DNA of 64,000 bases from Mycolicibacterium setense. Lineage in GTDB: Bacteria > Actinomycetota > Actinomycetes > Mycobacteriales > Mycobacteriaceae. The notes beneath the pieces were generated by a model. It worked only from the letters and a program-made list of their open reading frames with translations, did no database searches and was not told the origin of the DNA. The stretch covers positions 744,001 through 808,000 of the forward strand of contig NZ_JTJW01000006.1 in NCBI RefSeq assembly GCF_000805385.1, given 5' to 3'. A program made the position numbers and the translations under genes. The stretch's first letter is position 1; each line of letters opens with the position of its first letter. Below, one piece after another: positions 1-7,066 of this stretch.

Positions 1-795
1 GACGCCGCCGAGTTCGTCGCCCGCCGGCGCGCCGAGGTGTTCGGTACCGTCGCGGCCTCAGGCGGCGCCGGGGTACGTGACGACGCAGGGACCGTCAGAT
101 CCAAGAGCACCCCGACCGACCCCGTCACGATCGTCGACACCGAAACCGAGCGGTGGTTGCGTGAGCGGCTGGCGGTGTTGCGACCGGGGGAGGCGATCCT
201 CGGTGAGGAGGAGGGCGGTCAGCAGGACGGCCGGCGAGGACTGAGCTGGGTGATCGACCCGATCGACGGCACGGTCAACTTCGTCTACGGAATACCGGCG
301 TATGCGGTTTCGGTGGCCGTGCAGTACGACGGGCGGTCGGTGGCCGGGGCGGTGGCGAATGTGCCGGCCGGCGAGGTGTACTCGGCCGCACTGGGTCACG
401 GTGCCGAGGTGGTGCGGGACGGGGTCCGGACCGCACTGCGGTGCAGCGGCGTCGAGGACCTGTCGATGGCACTGGTGGGTACCGGGTTCGCCTACGACGC
501 CGGCCGGCGCGGGCGGCAGGCCGCAGTGCTGGCCCAGCTGCTGCCCTCGGTGCGTGACGTGCGCCGTATCGGCTCCTGCGCGCTCGATCTGTGCATGGTC
601 GCCGCGGGCCGGCTGGACGCCTACTACGAGGAGGGTGTCCAGGTCTGGGATTGGGCCGCGGCGGCGCTGATCGCGGCGGAGGCCGGTGCGACGGTGTGGT
701 TGCCGACCGGTGCGACCGAGCAGGTGGCCGCATCGGCGCCGGGCATCGCCGACGCCCTGCACCGCGCGCTAGCAGGCGCCGGTATGGATCTTTGA
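1..795 (+). CDS. suhB: Inositol-1-monophosphatase family protein SuhB (5' end outside window)
   Basis: Mg2+-dependent inositol monophosphatase family enzyme, expected to hydrolyse myo-inositol-1-phosphate to inositol, a precursor for phosphatidylinositol mannosides and mycothiol. The frame is open from base 1, and the residues before the GTG at 37 (ending RRRAEVFG) still look like family sequence, so the true start probably lies upstream of the window. Visible signatures are the metal-binding DPIDGTVNF motif (about residue 75 counted from base 37) and the C-terminal VQVWDWAAAALIAAEAGA motif. The best match I know is M. tuberculosis SuhB (Rv2701c), and the following genes keep Rv2701c-Rv2689c synteny. 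The 3' end overlaps the convergent cei gene by 27 bp. Confidence 0.9.
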   Translation, partial: DAAEFVARRRAEVFGTVAASGGAGVRDDAGTVRSKSTPTDPVTIVDTETERWLRERLAVLRPGEAILGEEEGGQQDGRRGLSWVIDPIDGTVNFVYGIPAYAVSVAVQYDGRSVAGAVANVPAGEVYSAALGHGAEVVRDGVRTALRCSGVEDLSMALVGTGFAYDAGRRGRQAAVLAQLLPSVRDVRRIGSCALDLCMVAAGRLDAYYEEGVQVWDWAAAALIAAEAGATVWLPTGATEQVAASAPGIADALHRALAGAGMDL

Positions 796-1419
796 CAGCA
801 GCGCGGAATCCGACGGCGCCGTGGCGTCAGGCCTCAGGCTGGCCAGCACTGCCTTGATGTCATCGTTGCTGGCGAGCTCGCTGAACTCGGTTCCCAGCGC
901 CAGATCGACTGTGGCATCGGGCCTTTCGTCCTGGAACAGCTCGGTGCACGGAGCCACCAGCCACAGCGCGGCGGCGGCGGTGCGGCCCGACGGACCGAAC
1001 CGGATCTGACCCTGGCATTCCAGCCGCGTGTTGGCGTAGATCGGGTCGTTGGCAGCCTCGGGCTGGGCAAAGCCGAGATCGCGGAGCGCACCGGCCACCT
1101 CGCCCGCCTGACCGCCCTGGCCGCTGGCGTTGAGCACCCGGATCCTGGTCTCGGCCAGCGGTGCGGGTGTGACCTCGGTCATGGCCGAGCGGGCCACTTG
1201 TTCGCCGAGCTTGGGCGCAGCCGGATCGGTGGCGGGCGGCGGGTTGTTGCAGACCGTTGCCTCGTGCACATCGGCGGGCTGACTGAGGGCGATGATCCAG
1301 ACGATCATCGTCACCACGGCGAGTGCGACGAAGAGCACGATGCCGGGAACGAAACTGCGCCGACGGAACGGACGACCGTGTCGGTCGAAGGCGGTGCCAT
1401 CGGTGATTTGCGCGACCAC
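769..1419 (-). CDS. cei: Cell envelope integrity protein Cei (LytR_C domain)
   Basis: This 216-residue protein is the positional and sequence counterpart of M. tuberculosis Rv2700 (Cei), which is known to be needed for envelope integrity. After a short basic N-terminus (about residues 1-22) there is one membrane segment (VPGIVLFVALAVVTMIVWII). An extracytoplasmic LytR C-terminal-type domain follows, with TRIRVLNASGQGGQAGEVAG as its recognisable start; this fold is usual in LCP cell-wall ligases but here stands alone without the LCP domain. The protein is predicted to be anchored in the plasma membrane facing the cell wall. It is transcribed divergently from the DUF4193 gene, and a CRP-type palindrome lies between the two. 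Confidence 0.85.
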   Translation of the reverse strand: MVAQITDGTAFDRHGRPFRRRSFVPGIVLFVALAVVTMIVWIIALSQPADVHEATVCNNPPPATDPAAPKLGEQVARSAMTEVTPAPLAETRIRVLNASGQGGQAGEVAGALRDLGFAQPEAANDPIYANTRLECQGQIRFGPSGRTAAAALWLVAPCTELFQDERPDATVDLALGTEFSELASNDDIKAVLASLRPDATAPSDSALLSKIHTGAC

Positions 1420-1471
1420 ACATGCACTCTAAGGGCAACGGTGTTCGCTGGCGCAGCAGTGCTCAGACGGT

Positions 1472-1491
1472 AGTGTGATGTAAATCACACT
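1472..1491. promoter_or_regulatory. CRP/FNR-type operator between cei and DUF4193 gene
   Basis: The sequence AGTGTGATGTAAATCACACT has perfect 8-bp arms around GTAA and matches the CRP consensus TGTGA-N6-TCACA at all ten conserved positions. It sits 53 bp upstream of the cei start and 95 bp upstream of the DUF4193 ATG, so a mycobacterial CRP (Rv3676-like) dimer could act on both divergent genes. The binding is inferred from the consensus. Confidence 0.75.
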
Positions 1492-1585
1492 GAAACGTGT
1501 GGCAATACGGGCACGAATCATTTGGGGAATGCGTTCGACGCTGGTACAAAGCTCTGCTGCAAGGTAAGGGAGGGGACACAAGGCG

Positions 1586-1888
1586 ATGGCTACCGACTAC
1601 GACGCTCCACGGCGTTCCGAAGCAGACGAGGTTTCTGAGGATTCGCTGGAGGAGCTCAAGGCACGGCGCAACGAGGCGCAATCCGCCGTGGTGGATGTCG
1701 ATGAGACAGAAACGGCCGAGTCGTTCGAGCTGCCGGGTGCAGACCTCTCCGGCGAGGAACTGTCGGTGCGGGTGGTCCCGAAGCAGGCCGACGAGTTCAC
1801 GTGCTCCAGCTGCTTCCTGGTGCATCACAGGAGCCGGCTGGCGAGCGAGAAGAACGGCGTGATGATCTGCACGGACTGCGCCGCCTGA
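1586..1888 (+). CDS. DUF4193 family protein with C-terminal Cys pairs (Rv2699c-like)
   Basis: A 100-residue acidic protein conserved across actinobacteria, equivalent to Rv2699c. The first 75 residues are rich in Asp/Glu and look flexible. The C-terminus carries two CxxC pairs (CSSC and CTDC) about 20 residues apart with His residues between, suggesting a zinc ribbon, although no catalytic role is known. The start is supported by a strong Shine-Dalgarno (AAGGGAGG) before the ATG. The CRP-type operator upstream suggests control by cAMP or carbon status. The function is unknown. Confidence 0.85.
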   Translation: MATDYDAPRRSEADEVSEDSLEELKARRNEAQSAVVDVDETETAESFELPGADLSGEELSVRVVPKQADEFTCSSCFLVHHRSRLASEKNGVMICTDCAA

Positions 1889-1906
1889 GGCGGCTGAATT
1901 CGCGAC

Positions 1907-2386
1907 TCAGCCGCGGAGCACAGCGAGGACGCGATCCGGATGACGAGAACTGACGAGCCAGTACGGGGTGGGGTCATCCGGATCATCGAGTACCACCAGG
2001 ACCATCGGGCCCACCCAGGCCCGGTGCACGACAAAGGCAGCGGGATCGAGCTGGCGGCCCAGCGCCGCCGACTTGGCCGAACGCGGCACCTCCGCGGTGC
2101 GGGAGATGACGCTCGTCGGCAGGTGCGCGTCACCGATCCACAACTCGGTGTCGCCGGCGCTGTCCCGGACCACCTTCAATTCGGTCTTGCTGAACCACAT
2201 CAGCACGGCCCCCGCCACGCCGAACAGCAACAGGTAAGGCAACCACGCCGGAATGGCAGGCGCGGCCAGCCCGATTTCGAATGCGATCACCCCTGCCAGC
2301 ACCGCAGCCGGCAGCGACCACCACCACGGCACCCACAAACGTTCGCGGTACTGAACGCTTTGGGTGGTTGCGCGCGTGTCTGACAC
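1907..2386 (-). CDS. DUF3093 membrane protein (Rv2698-like)
   Basis: A membrane protein of about 159 residues matching the DUF3093 family (Rv2698). Two adjacent hydrophobic segments near the N-terminus ([20 protein letters not shown] and [18 protein letters not shown]) form a hairpin. The remaining ~100 residues are a cytosolic beta-rich domain containing a [18 protein letters not shown] stretch. I chose the GTG at 2386 because family members begin with a short SDTRAT-type sequence; the longer frame to 2419 would run into the divergent dut start. Nothing is known of its biochemical role. Confidence 0.8.
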   Translation of the reverse strand: MSDTRATTQSVQYRERLWVPWWWSLPAAVLAGVIAFEIGLAAPAIPAWLPYLLLFGVAGAVLMWFSKTELKVVRDSAGDTELWIGDAHLPTSVISRTAEVPRSAKSAALGRQLDPAAFVVHRAWVGPMVLVVLDDPDDPTPYWLVSSRHPDRVLAVLRG

Positions 2387-2411
2387 GCGGCTCAGAGTAA
2401 TCTGTGACGTC

Positions 2412-2876
2412 GTGTCCACCTCTCTGGCGGTCGTCCGATTGGACCGCGAACTGCCGATGCCCGGCCGGGCCCACGATGGCGACGCGGGCGTAGACCTCTA
2501 CAGCGCGCTCGATGTCGAGCTGGCTCCCGGGCAACGCGAGCTCGTGCCCACCGGGGTTGCCGTGGCCATTCCGCACGGAATGGTCGGCCTGATCCACCCC
2601 CGTTCGGGTTTGGCTGCCCGCGTAGGGCTTTCGATCGTCAACAGTCCGGGCACGATAGACGCCGGTTATCGGGGAGAGATCAAGATTTCGCTGATCAACC
2701 TGGATCCCGACACGCCGATCGTGATCAACCGCGGTGACCGGATTGCCCAGCTGTTGGTTCAGCGGGTAGAACTGCCCGAGTTGGTCGAGGTGACCTCGTT
2801 CGACGAGGCCGGCCTGGCTGACACCTCCCGTGGCGACGGCGGCCACGGTTCCTCCGGCGGACATGCGAGTTTGTGA
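2412..2876 (+). CDS. dut: dUTP diphosphatase (dUTPase)
   Basis: Hydrolyses dUTP to dUMP and pyrophosphate, keeping uracil out of DNA and supplying the substrate of thymidylate synthase. The 154-residue length equals the trimeric mycobacterial enzyme. The five family motifs are present: [29 protein letters not shown] (with the catalytic RSG), the [11 protein letters not shown] loop carrying the catalytic Asp/Tyr, [11 protein letters not shown], and the C-terminal [10 protein letters not shown]-loop-like arm that closes over the active site. The GTG at 2412 gives the expected N-terminus. It overlaps the next gene by one base (TGATG), indicating translational coupling. Confidence 0.96.
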   Translation: MSTSLAVVRLDRELPMPGRAHDGDAGVDLYSALDVELAPGQRELVPTGVAVAIPHGMVGLIHPRSGLAARVGLSIVNSPGTIDAGYRGEIKISLINLDPDTPIVINRGDRIAQLLVQRVELPELVEVTSFDEAGLADTSRGDGGHGSSGGHASL

Positions 2877-3676
2877 TGGCATTCGGAAAACGCAAGAGCA
2901 ACGATTCGGCTGACGACCCGGCTCGCCAGAACGACGACGAGCAGGTTGTCGACACGGCGGCCACCGCCGACCCGGCCGACGACTTCGACGAGGGCCAGGT
3001 GGAGGGCCCCTTCGACATCGAGGACTTCGACGATCCCGAGGTCGCGGTGCAGGGCAGGCTCGACCTCGGCTCGGTACTGATTCCCATGCCCGACGGTGGG
3101 CAGGTCCAGGTCGAGCTCAACGAGGCCGGGGCACCCAGCGCGGTGTGGGTGGTCACGCCGAACGGGCGGTTCACCATCGCCGCCTACGCCGCGCCCAAGA
3201 GCGCGGGCCTGTGGCGTGAGGTGGCCGGTGAACTCGCCGAATCGCTGCGCAAGGACGCCAGCTCGGTCAACATCCAGGACGGCCCGTGGGGTCGCGAGGT
3301 GGTCGGCGCGGGCAATGGCGGCGTGGTGCGCTTCATCGGCGTCGACGGTTACCGCTGGATGGTGCGCTGTGTGGTCAACGGTGCCCCCGAGACCATCGAC
3401 GCGCTGGCCGACGAGGCGCGGGCTTCATTGGCCGACAGCGTGATTCGTCGCGGTGACACCCCGATGCCGGTGCGCACGCCGCTGCAGGTGCAGCTGCCGG
3501 AGCCGATGGCGGCGCAACTGCAGGCCGCCGCTCAGCAGGCCGCGATGCAGCAGGCCGCCCAGCAGCCCGCCGCGGCACAGGGCGCGCCGCAGGATCAGCC
3601 GCCGGCCGAGCCGGTGGCGCGCCGCAGTGTGCAGGGCTCGGCGATGCAGCAGCTGCGCACCATCACCGGCGGGTAG
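2876..3676 (+). CDS. DUF3710 family protein (Rv2696c-like)
   Basis: A 266-residue soluble protein of the DUF3710 family, equivalent to Rv2696c, always next to dut in mycobacteria. It starts with a basic MAFGKRK peptide, followed by about 55 strongly acidic residues. The globular core (about 60-190) contains LGSVLIPMPDGGQVQVELNE and a Trp-rich RWMVRCVVNG strand. The last 60 residues are an Ala/Gln-rich low-complexity tail (runs of QAAMQQAAQQ). No catalytic motif is visible and the function is unknown. A GTG three bases upstream is an alternative start. Confidence 0.85.
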   Translation: MAFGKRKSNDSADDPARQNDDEQVVDTAATADPADDFDEGQVEGPFDIEDFDDPEVAVQGRLDLGSVLIPMPDGGQVQVELNEAGAPSAVWVVTPNGRFTIAAYAAPKSAGLWREVAGELAESLRKDASSVNIQDGPWGREVVGAGNGGVVRFIGVDGYRWMVRCVVNGAPETIDALADEARASLADSVIRRGDTPMPVRTPLQVQLPEPMAAQLQAAAQQAAMQQAAQQPAAAQGAPQDQPPAEPVARRSVQGSAMQQLRTITGG

Positions 3677-3688
3677 TACCGCCGCTGC

Positions 3689-4408
3689 TCAACTCGCCAC
3701 GGGGTCGCCGGCGGCCTCGTGCAGCGCCTCCAGACACGCGACGCCCAGTACGCCGGTGTCGAGTCCCATCTGTTCGAGGGTGACCGAACGCAGCGCCGCC
3801 TGCGGTGCAGCCGTCACCCACTCGTAGCCGACCTCGGCCGGATGCACGGGGTCGTCGGTGGCCACCGCGATACCCATCGGCACCCGGAGTTGTTCGAGTT
3901 CGGCACTGCCGGGCGCACGGTAACCGGCGGCTTCCTCCATCGCATCGGGCAGCGTCGGCCACTGGCCGACCCAGGAGCGGGCCAGTTCGTCGGCCAGCCA
4001 CGGCGGGCTGGTGGCACGCATCTGCGCGACCGTGGCGGCCAGCCCGTCCCGGCGCAGCAGCTCCGCCGACTGCCGCGCCAGCAGGGCCGCCGGAGCGTGC
4101 TGGGATGAACCTGTCCAGGGCGGCAGGGCTGCCAGCACGGCCACGGTGCGGCTCGGGTGGTCCAACGCCCACCGCGCCGCCACGACGGCGCCGATGGACA
4201 CTCCTCCGACCGCGATGGGGCCCGAGCGGGCCGCGTCGTCCAAGGCGTGCAGGTAGCCCTCGACCAGCCGGTCCGGAATCGGTGGCGGCGTCACCACGAG
4301 TGCGCCTGCGGCGTGCAGTGCGGCCGAAAACGCCCGGTAGACGTAGTTGTCGTCGGACCCGGTACCGGGCAGCAGAACCGTTGGGACACCGTGCAGGATG
4401 ACGCTCAT
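3689..4408 (-). CDS. Alpha/beta-hydrolase family protein (Rv2695-like)
   Basis: A cytosolic alpha/beta-hydrolase of about 239 residues, in the place of Rv2695. The N-terminus has the oxyanion-hole-like LLPGTGSDD segment, and the nucleophile elbow is GGVSIGAVVA (GxSxG). The C-terminal part contains an acidic residue after a strand (AVATDDPVHPAEVG). It is oriented against the dut-side operon and converges on the DUF3710 gene with a 12-bp gap. The substrate is unknown; the ATG at 4408 or the GTG directly before it could be the start. Confidence 0.8.
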   Translation of the reverse strand: MSVILHGVPTVLLPGTGSDDNYVYRAFSAALHAAGALVVTPPPIPDRLVEGYLHALDDAARSGPIAVGGVSIGAVVAARWALDHPSRTVAVLAALPPWTGSSQHAPAALLARQSAELLRRDGLAATVAQMRATSPPWLADELARSWVGQWPTLPDAMEEAAGYRAPGSAELEQLRVPMGIAVATDDPVHPAEVGYEWVTAAPQAALRSVTLEQMGLDTGVLGVACLEALHEAAGDPVAS

Positions 4409-4542
4409 CACACGATCGTGCCTGCCCCGTCAAATCACCGGCGTGCCGACCCGCACCCCGCGTGGCATTCCCTCAACAAGAGGTCTACCGTGGCGTTGGT
4501 TGGGCGGATTCACAGTGGATCCGCAGAAGGTCAGGAGAGGCC

Positions 4543-4914
4543 ATGGCTACGGCCGAAGGGTATCTGCGCCGGCTTACGCGACGCCTGACGGAAGACCCCG
4601 AACAACTCGATGTCGAAGAGCTCAGCGACGAAGCCGCCAACACCGGCGCGCTCAAGGCGATCGACGCCCAGCGCGGCCAGGAAGTGACGATGGTCGGCAC
4701 TCTGCGCAGCGTCGAATGTAATGGCAAGGGGTGTTCCGGCGGCATCAAGGCCGAACTGTTCGACGGTACCGACAGTGTGTTGTTGGTGTGGCTCGGGCAG
4801 CGCCGCATCCCTGGTATCGAGTCGGGCTGCACCCTGCGGGTGCACGGCCGGGTCGGCAAGCTGGAGAACGGCACGAAGGCGATCTACAACCCCCGCTACG
4901 AAATCCAGAAGTGA
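4543..4914 (+). CDS. OB-fold nucleic-acid-binding protein (Rv2694c-like)
   Basis: A 123-residue protein with a single OB-fold domain, equivalent to Rv2694c. The start is set by AGGAGAGG followed four bases later by ATG, giving the conserved MATAEGYLRRLTRRLTE N-terminus. The OB core spans about residues 45-120 (GQEVTMVGTLRSVE, AELFDGTDSVLLVWLGQRR, RVHGRVGKLENGTKAIYNPR) and resembles the tRNA-anticodon/RecG wedge type. It may bind single-stranded nucleic acid, but the target is not known. It overlaps the DUF3159 gene by 4 bp (GTGA), so the two are translationally coupled. Confidence 0.85.
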   Translation: MATAEGYLRRLTRRLTEDPEQLDVEELSDEAANTGALKAIDAQRGQEVTMVGTLRSVECNGKGCSGGIKAELFDGTDSVLLVWLGQRRIPGIESGCTLRVHGRVGKLENGTKAIYNPRYEIQK

Positions 4915-5606
4915 GTCAGGCCGAACAGAACGCAGACAACGCGTCCCCGCAATCCGAGAGTGAGCCGGCGCCGGCTCCTGCCCATGGTGGCGGACGGGCC
5001 GTGCTCGACCAGATGGGCGGCGTCAGCGGCCTGATCTACTCGTCGCTGCCGGTGGTGGTGTTCGTCCCGGTCTCCACAGCGTTCGGGCTGATGCCCGCGA
5101 TCGCCGCGGCACTCGGCGTGGCGACCCTGATCCTGATCTGGCGGCTGATCCGCCGCGAATCCGTTCAGCCCGCGGTGTCGGGATTCTTCGCCGTCGGCGT
5201 CAGCGCACTCATCGCCTATCTGGTGGGGGAGTCGAAAGGCTATTTCCTGCTTGGTATCTGGAGCTCGCTGCTGTATGCCGTCGCGTTCGGGGTGTCGGTG
5301 GTGATCCGGCGCCCGGTGGTCGGCTACATCTGGGGTTGGGTGAATTCACACGACCGGGGCTGGCGCGACGTCCGTCGGGCGGTGCTGGCTTTCGATGTCG
5401 CCACGCTCACCTGGGTCGCGGTGTTCGCGTCGCGGTTTCTGGTGCAGCATTACCTCTACGATTCCGACGAGACCGGTTGGCTGGGCTTCGCCCGGATCGC
5501 GATGGGCTGGCCGCTGACGGCCGTCGCTGCGTTGGTGACCTATCTGGCCATCCGCGCCGCGCAACGCGCTGTGCACGCACAGGACACCGCGCAAAACGCC
5601 GGCTGA
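4911..5606 (+). CDS. DUF3159 membrane protein (Rv2693c-like)
   Basis: An integral membrane protein of 231 residues in the DUF3159 family, equivalent to Rv2693c. After a hydrophilic Ala/Glu/Pro-rich head (about 1-35) there are six or so hydrophobic helices, beginning with GLIYSSLPVVVFVPVSTAFG and including a conserved VIRRPVVGYIWGW segment. The GTG at 4911 is the first sensible start because the upstream in-frame extension lies inside the OB-fold gene. The role is unknown; co-translation with an OB-fold protein is conserved in mycobacteria. Confidence 0.85.
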   Translation: MSQAEQNADNASPQSESEPAPAPAHGGGRAVLDQMGGVSGLIYSSLPVVVFVPVSTAFGLMPAIAAALGVATLILIWRLIRRESVQPAVSGFFAVGVSALIAYLVGESKGYFLLGIWSSLLYAVAFGVSVVIRRPVVGYIWGWVNSHDRGWRDVRRAVLAFDVATLTWVAVFASRFLVQHYLYDSDETGWLGFARIAMGWPLTAVAALVTYLAIRAAQRAVHAQDTAQNAG

Positions 5607-5618
5607 GGGCGTCCGCGG

Positions 5619-6287
5619 CTAGCGCGGCGCAGGACGTAGCAGCAGCTCGCGCAGTTGGTCCTCGGACTCGGTCACGGCCACGAACAGCAGCTCGTCCCCA
5701 CCCTCGAGGGGCTCATCGGATTCGGGGACGATCACCCTGGATCCACGCAGGATGGTCACCAGGGCGGTGTCGCGGGGCAGGTCGAGGCGCTTGACGGGAC
5801 GCCCGCCCCATGGAGTGTCGTCGGGCAGCGTGATCTCGACGAGGTTGGCCTGCCCCTTGCGGAACTCCATCAGGCGCACCAGGTCACCGACCGCCACGGC
5901 CTCCTCGACGAGCGAGGCGAGCATGCGCGGCGTCGACACCGCCACGTCCACGCCCCAGTTCTCGTCGAACAGCCACTCGTTGCGGGGATCGTTGACACGG
6001 GCCACCACCCGGGGCACCGCGAACTCGGTTTTGGCGAGCAGGCTCACCACGACGTTCACCTTGTCATCACCGGTCGCGGCGATCACCACGTCGAATTCTT
6101 CGAGCTTGACCGACTCCATCACGGTCAGCTCGCAAGCATCGCCGAGCCGCCAGTGGGCGGCCGGGATGGCGTCGACGTCGATGTGTTCGGGATTGCGCTC
6201 CAGCAGCGTCACCTCGTGGTCGCTGTCGAGCAGTTCGCGGGCGATGGAACGGCCGACGGCTCCGGCCCCGGCGATGGCAACTTTCAT
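5619..6287 (-). CDS. ceoC: Trk-type K+ uptake regulatory subunit CeoC (TrkA family)
   Basis: A 222-residue cytosolic TrkA-type regulatory protein that gates a potassium channel/transporter in response to NAD(H) or nucleotides. The Rossmann motif is at the N-terminus (MKVAIAGAGAVGRSIAREL), with VVIAATGDDKVNVVVSLLA on the next strand, forming the TrkA-N domain (about 1-125). A TrkA-C domain fills the rest (GGRPVKRLDLP ... GGDELLFVAV). Its start overlaps the ceoB stop by one base (TGATG), and the pair is known in mycobacteria as ceoBC. No membrane pore subunit is encoded nearby. Confidence 0.92.
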   Translation of the reverse strand: MKVAIAGAGAVGRSIARELLDSDHEVTLLERNPEHIDVDAIPAAHWRLGDACELTVMESVKLEEFDVVIAATGDDKVNVVVSLLAKTEFAVPRVVARVNDPRNEWLFDENWGVDVAVSTPRMLASLVEEAVAVGDLVRLMEFRKGQANLVEITLPDDTPWGGRPVKRLDLPRDTALVTILRGSRVIVPESDEPLEGGDELLFVAVTESEDQLRELLLRPAPR

Positions 6288-7012
6288 CAGTGAGACTCCA
6301 GGTCCTCGCTCGGCGGCAGCGCCGCGATGGCCAGCGCCTCGGCTATGTGCCCGGACACCGCGGCCACGTATACCTGGTCGCCGGCTTGGATCACCGTCTT
6401 CGGTTCGGGCAGGTAGCCGTTGCCGAACCGGATCATGAAGGCCACCCGGCCGCCCGTGGCCGATTCCAGCTCGGTGACCAGGTGCCCGGCCCAATTCTGG
6501 TGCAGCGGAAGTTCGGCCACCCCCACGTTGCCCGACGGATCCCGCCACTTGGTGGTCTCGGTTTCCCGGGTCAGCACGTTGAGCAGACGGTCGGTGGTCC
6601 ACGGCACCGTGGCCACGGTGGGGATGCCCAGCCGCTCGTAGACTGCGGCGCGCTTGGCGTCGTAGATGCGCGCCACCACGCGCTCGACACCGAAGGTCTC
6701 CCGGGCAACCCGCGCCGAGATGATGTTCGAGTTGTCGCCGGAGGAGACGGCGGCGAACGCGCCTGCTTCCTCGATACCGGCACGCAGCAGCACGTCGCGG
6801 TCGAAACCCATCCCCAGCACCCGTTCACCGGTGAAATCCGGCGACAGCCGGTGGAACGCGGTGCTGTCGCGGTCGATGACCGCGACCTCGTGGCCGATGC
6901 GGGCCAAGCTGTCTGCGAGGGAGGCGCCGACCCGGCCGCACCCCATGACCACTACACGCACCCGACGGTCCTTTCCGGTGGCAGAAACGCGCTGTTGCGC
7001 TGTCCGTGCCAT
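6287..7012 (-). CDS. ceoB: Trk-type K+ uptake regulatory subunit CeoB (TrkA family)
   Basis: First gene of the ceoB-ceoC pair and a second TrkA-N/TrkA-C protein. The NAD-binding glycine motif is VVVMGCGRVGASLADSLARI, and the central VSSGDNSNIISARVARE segment is typical of the family. The C-terminal TrkA-C portion contains PEPKTVIQAGDQVYVAAV. The ATG at 7012 gives a 241-residue product with a basic 17-residue extension; a GTG at 6961 would give the 224-residue form closer to the M. tuberculosis protein. CeoB and CeoC probably form a hetero-oligomeric gating ring. It is transcribed divergently from the permease gene. Confidence 0.9.
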   Translation of the reverse strand: MARTAQQRVSATGKDRRVRVVVMGCGRVGASLADSLARIGHEVAVIDRDSTAFHRLSPDFTGERVLGMGFDRDVLLRAGIEEAGAFAAVSSGDNSNIISARVARETFGVERVVARIYDAKRAAVYERLGIPTVATVPWTTDRLLNVLTRETETTKWRDPSGNVGVAELPLHQNWAGHLVTELESATGGRVAFMIRFGNGYLPEPKTVIQAGDQVYVAAVSGHIAEALAIAALPPSEDLESH

Positions 7013-7066
7013 CGAACGCTACAGCTTTGTCACGACTTTTCGACTTCGGGCTTAGTCTTGGCTCTC

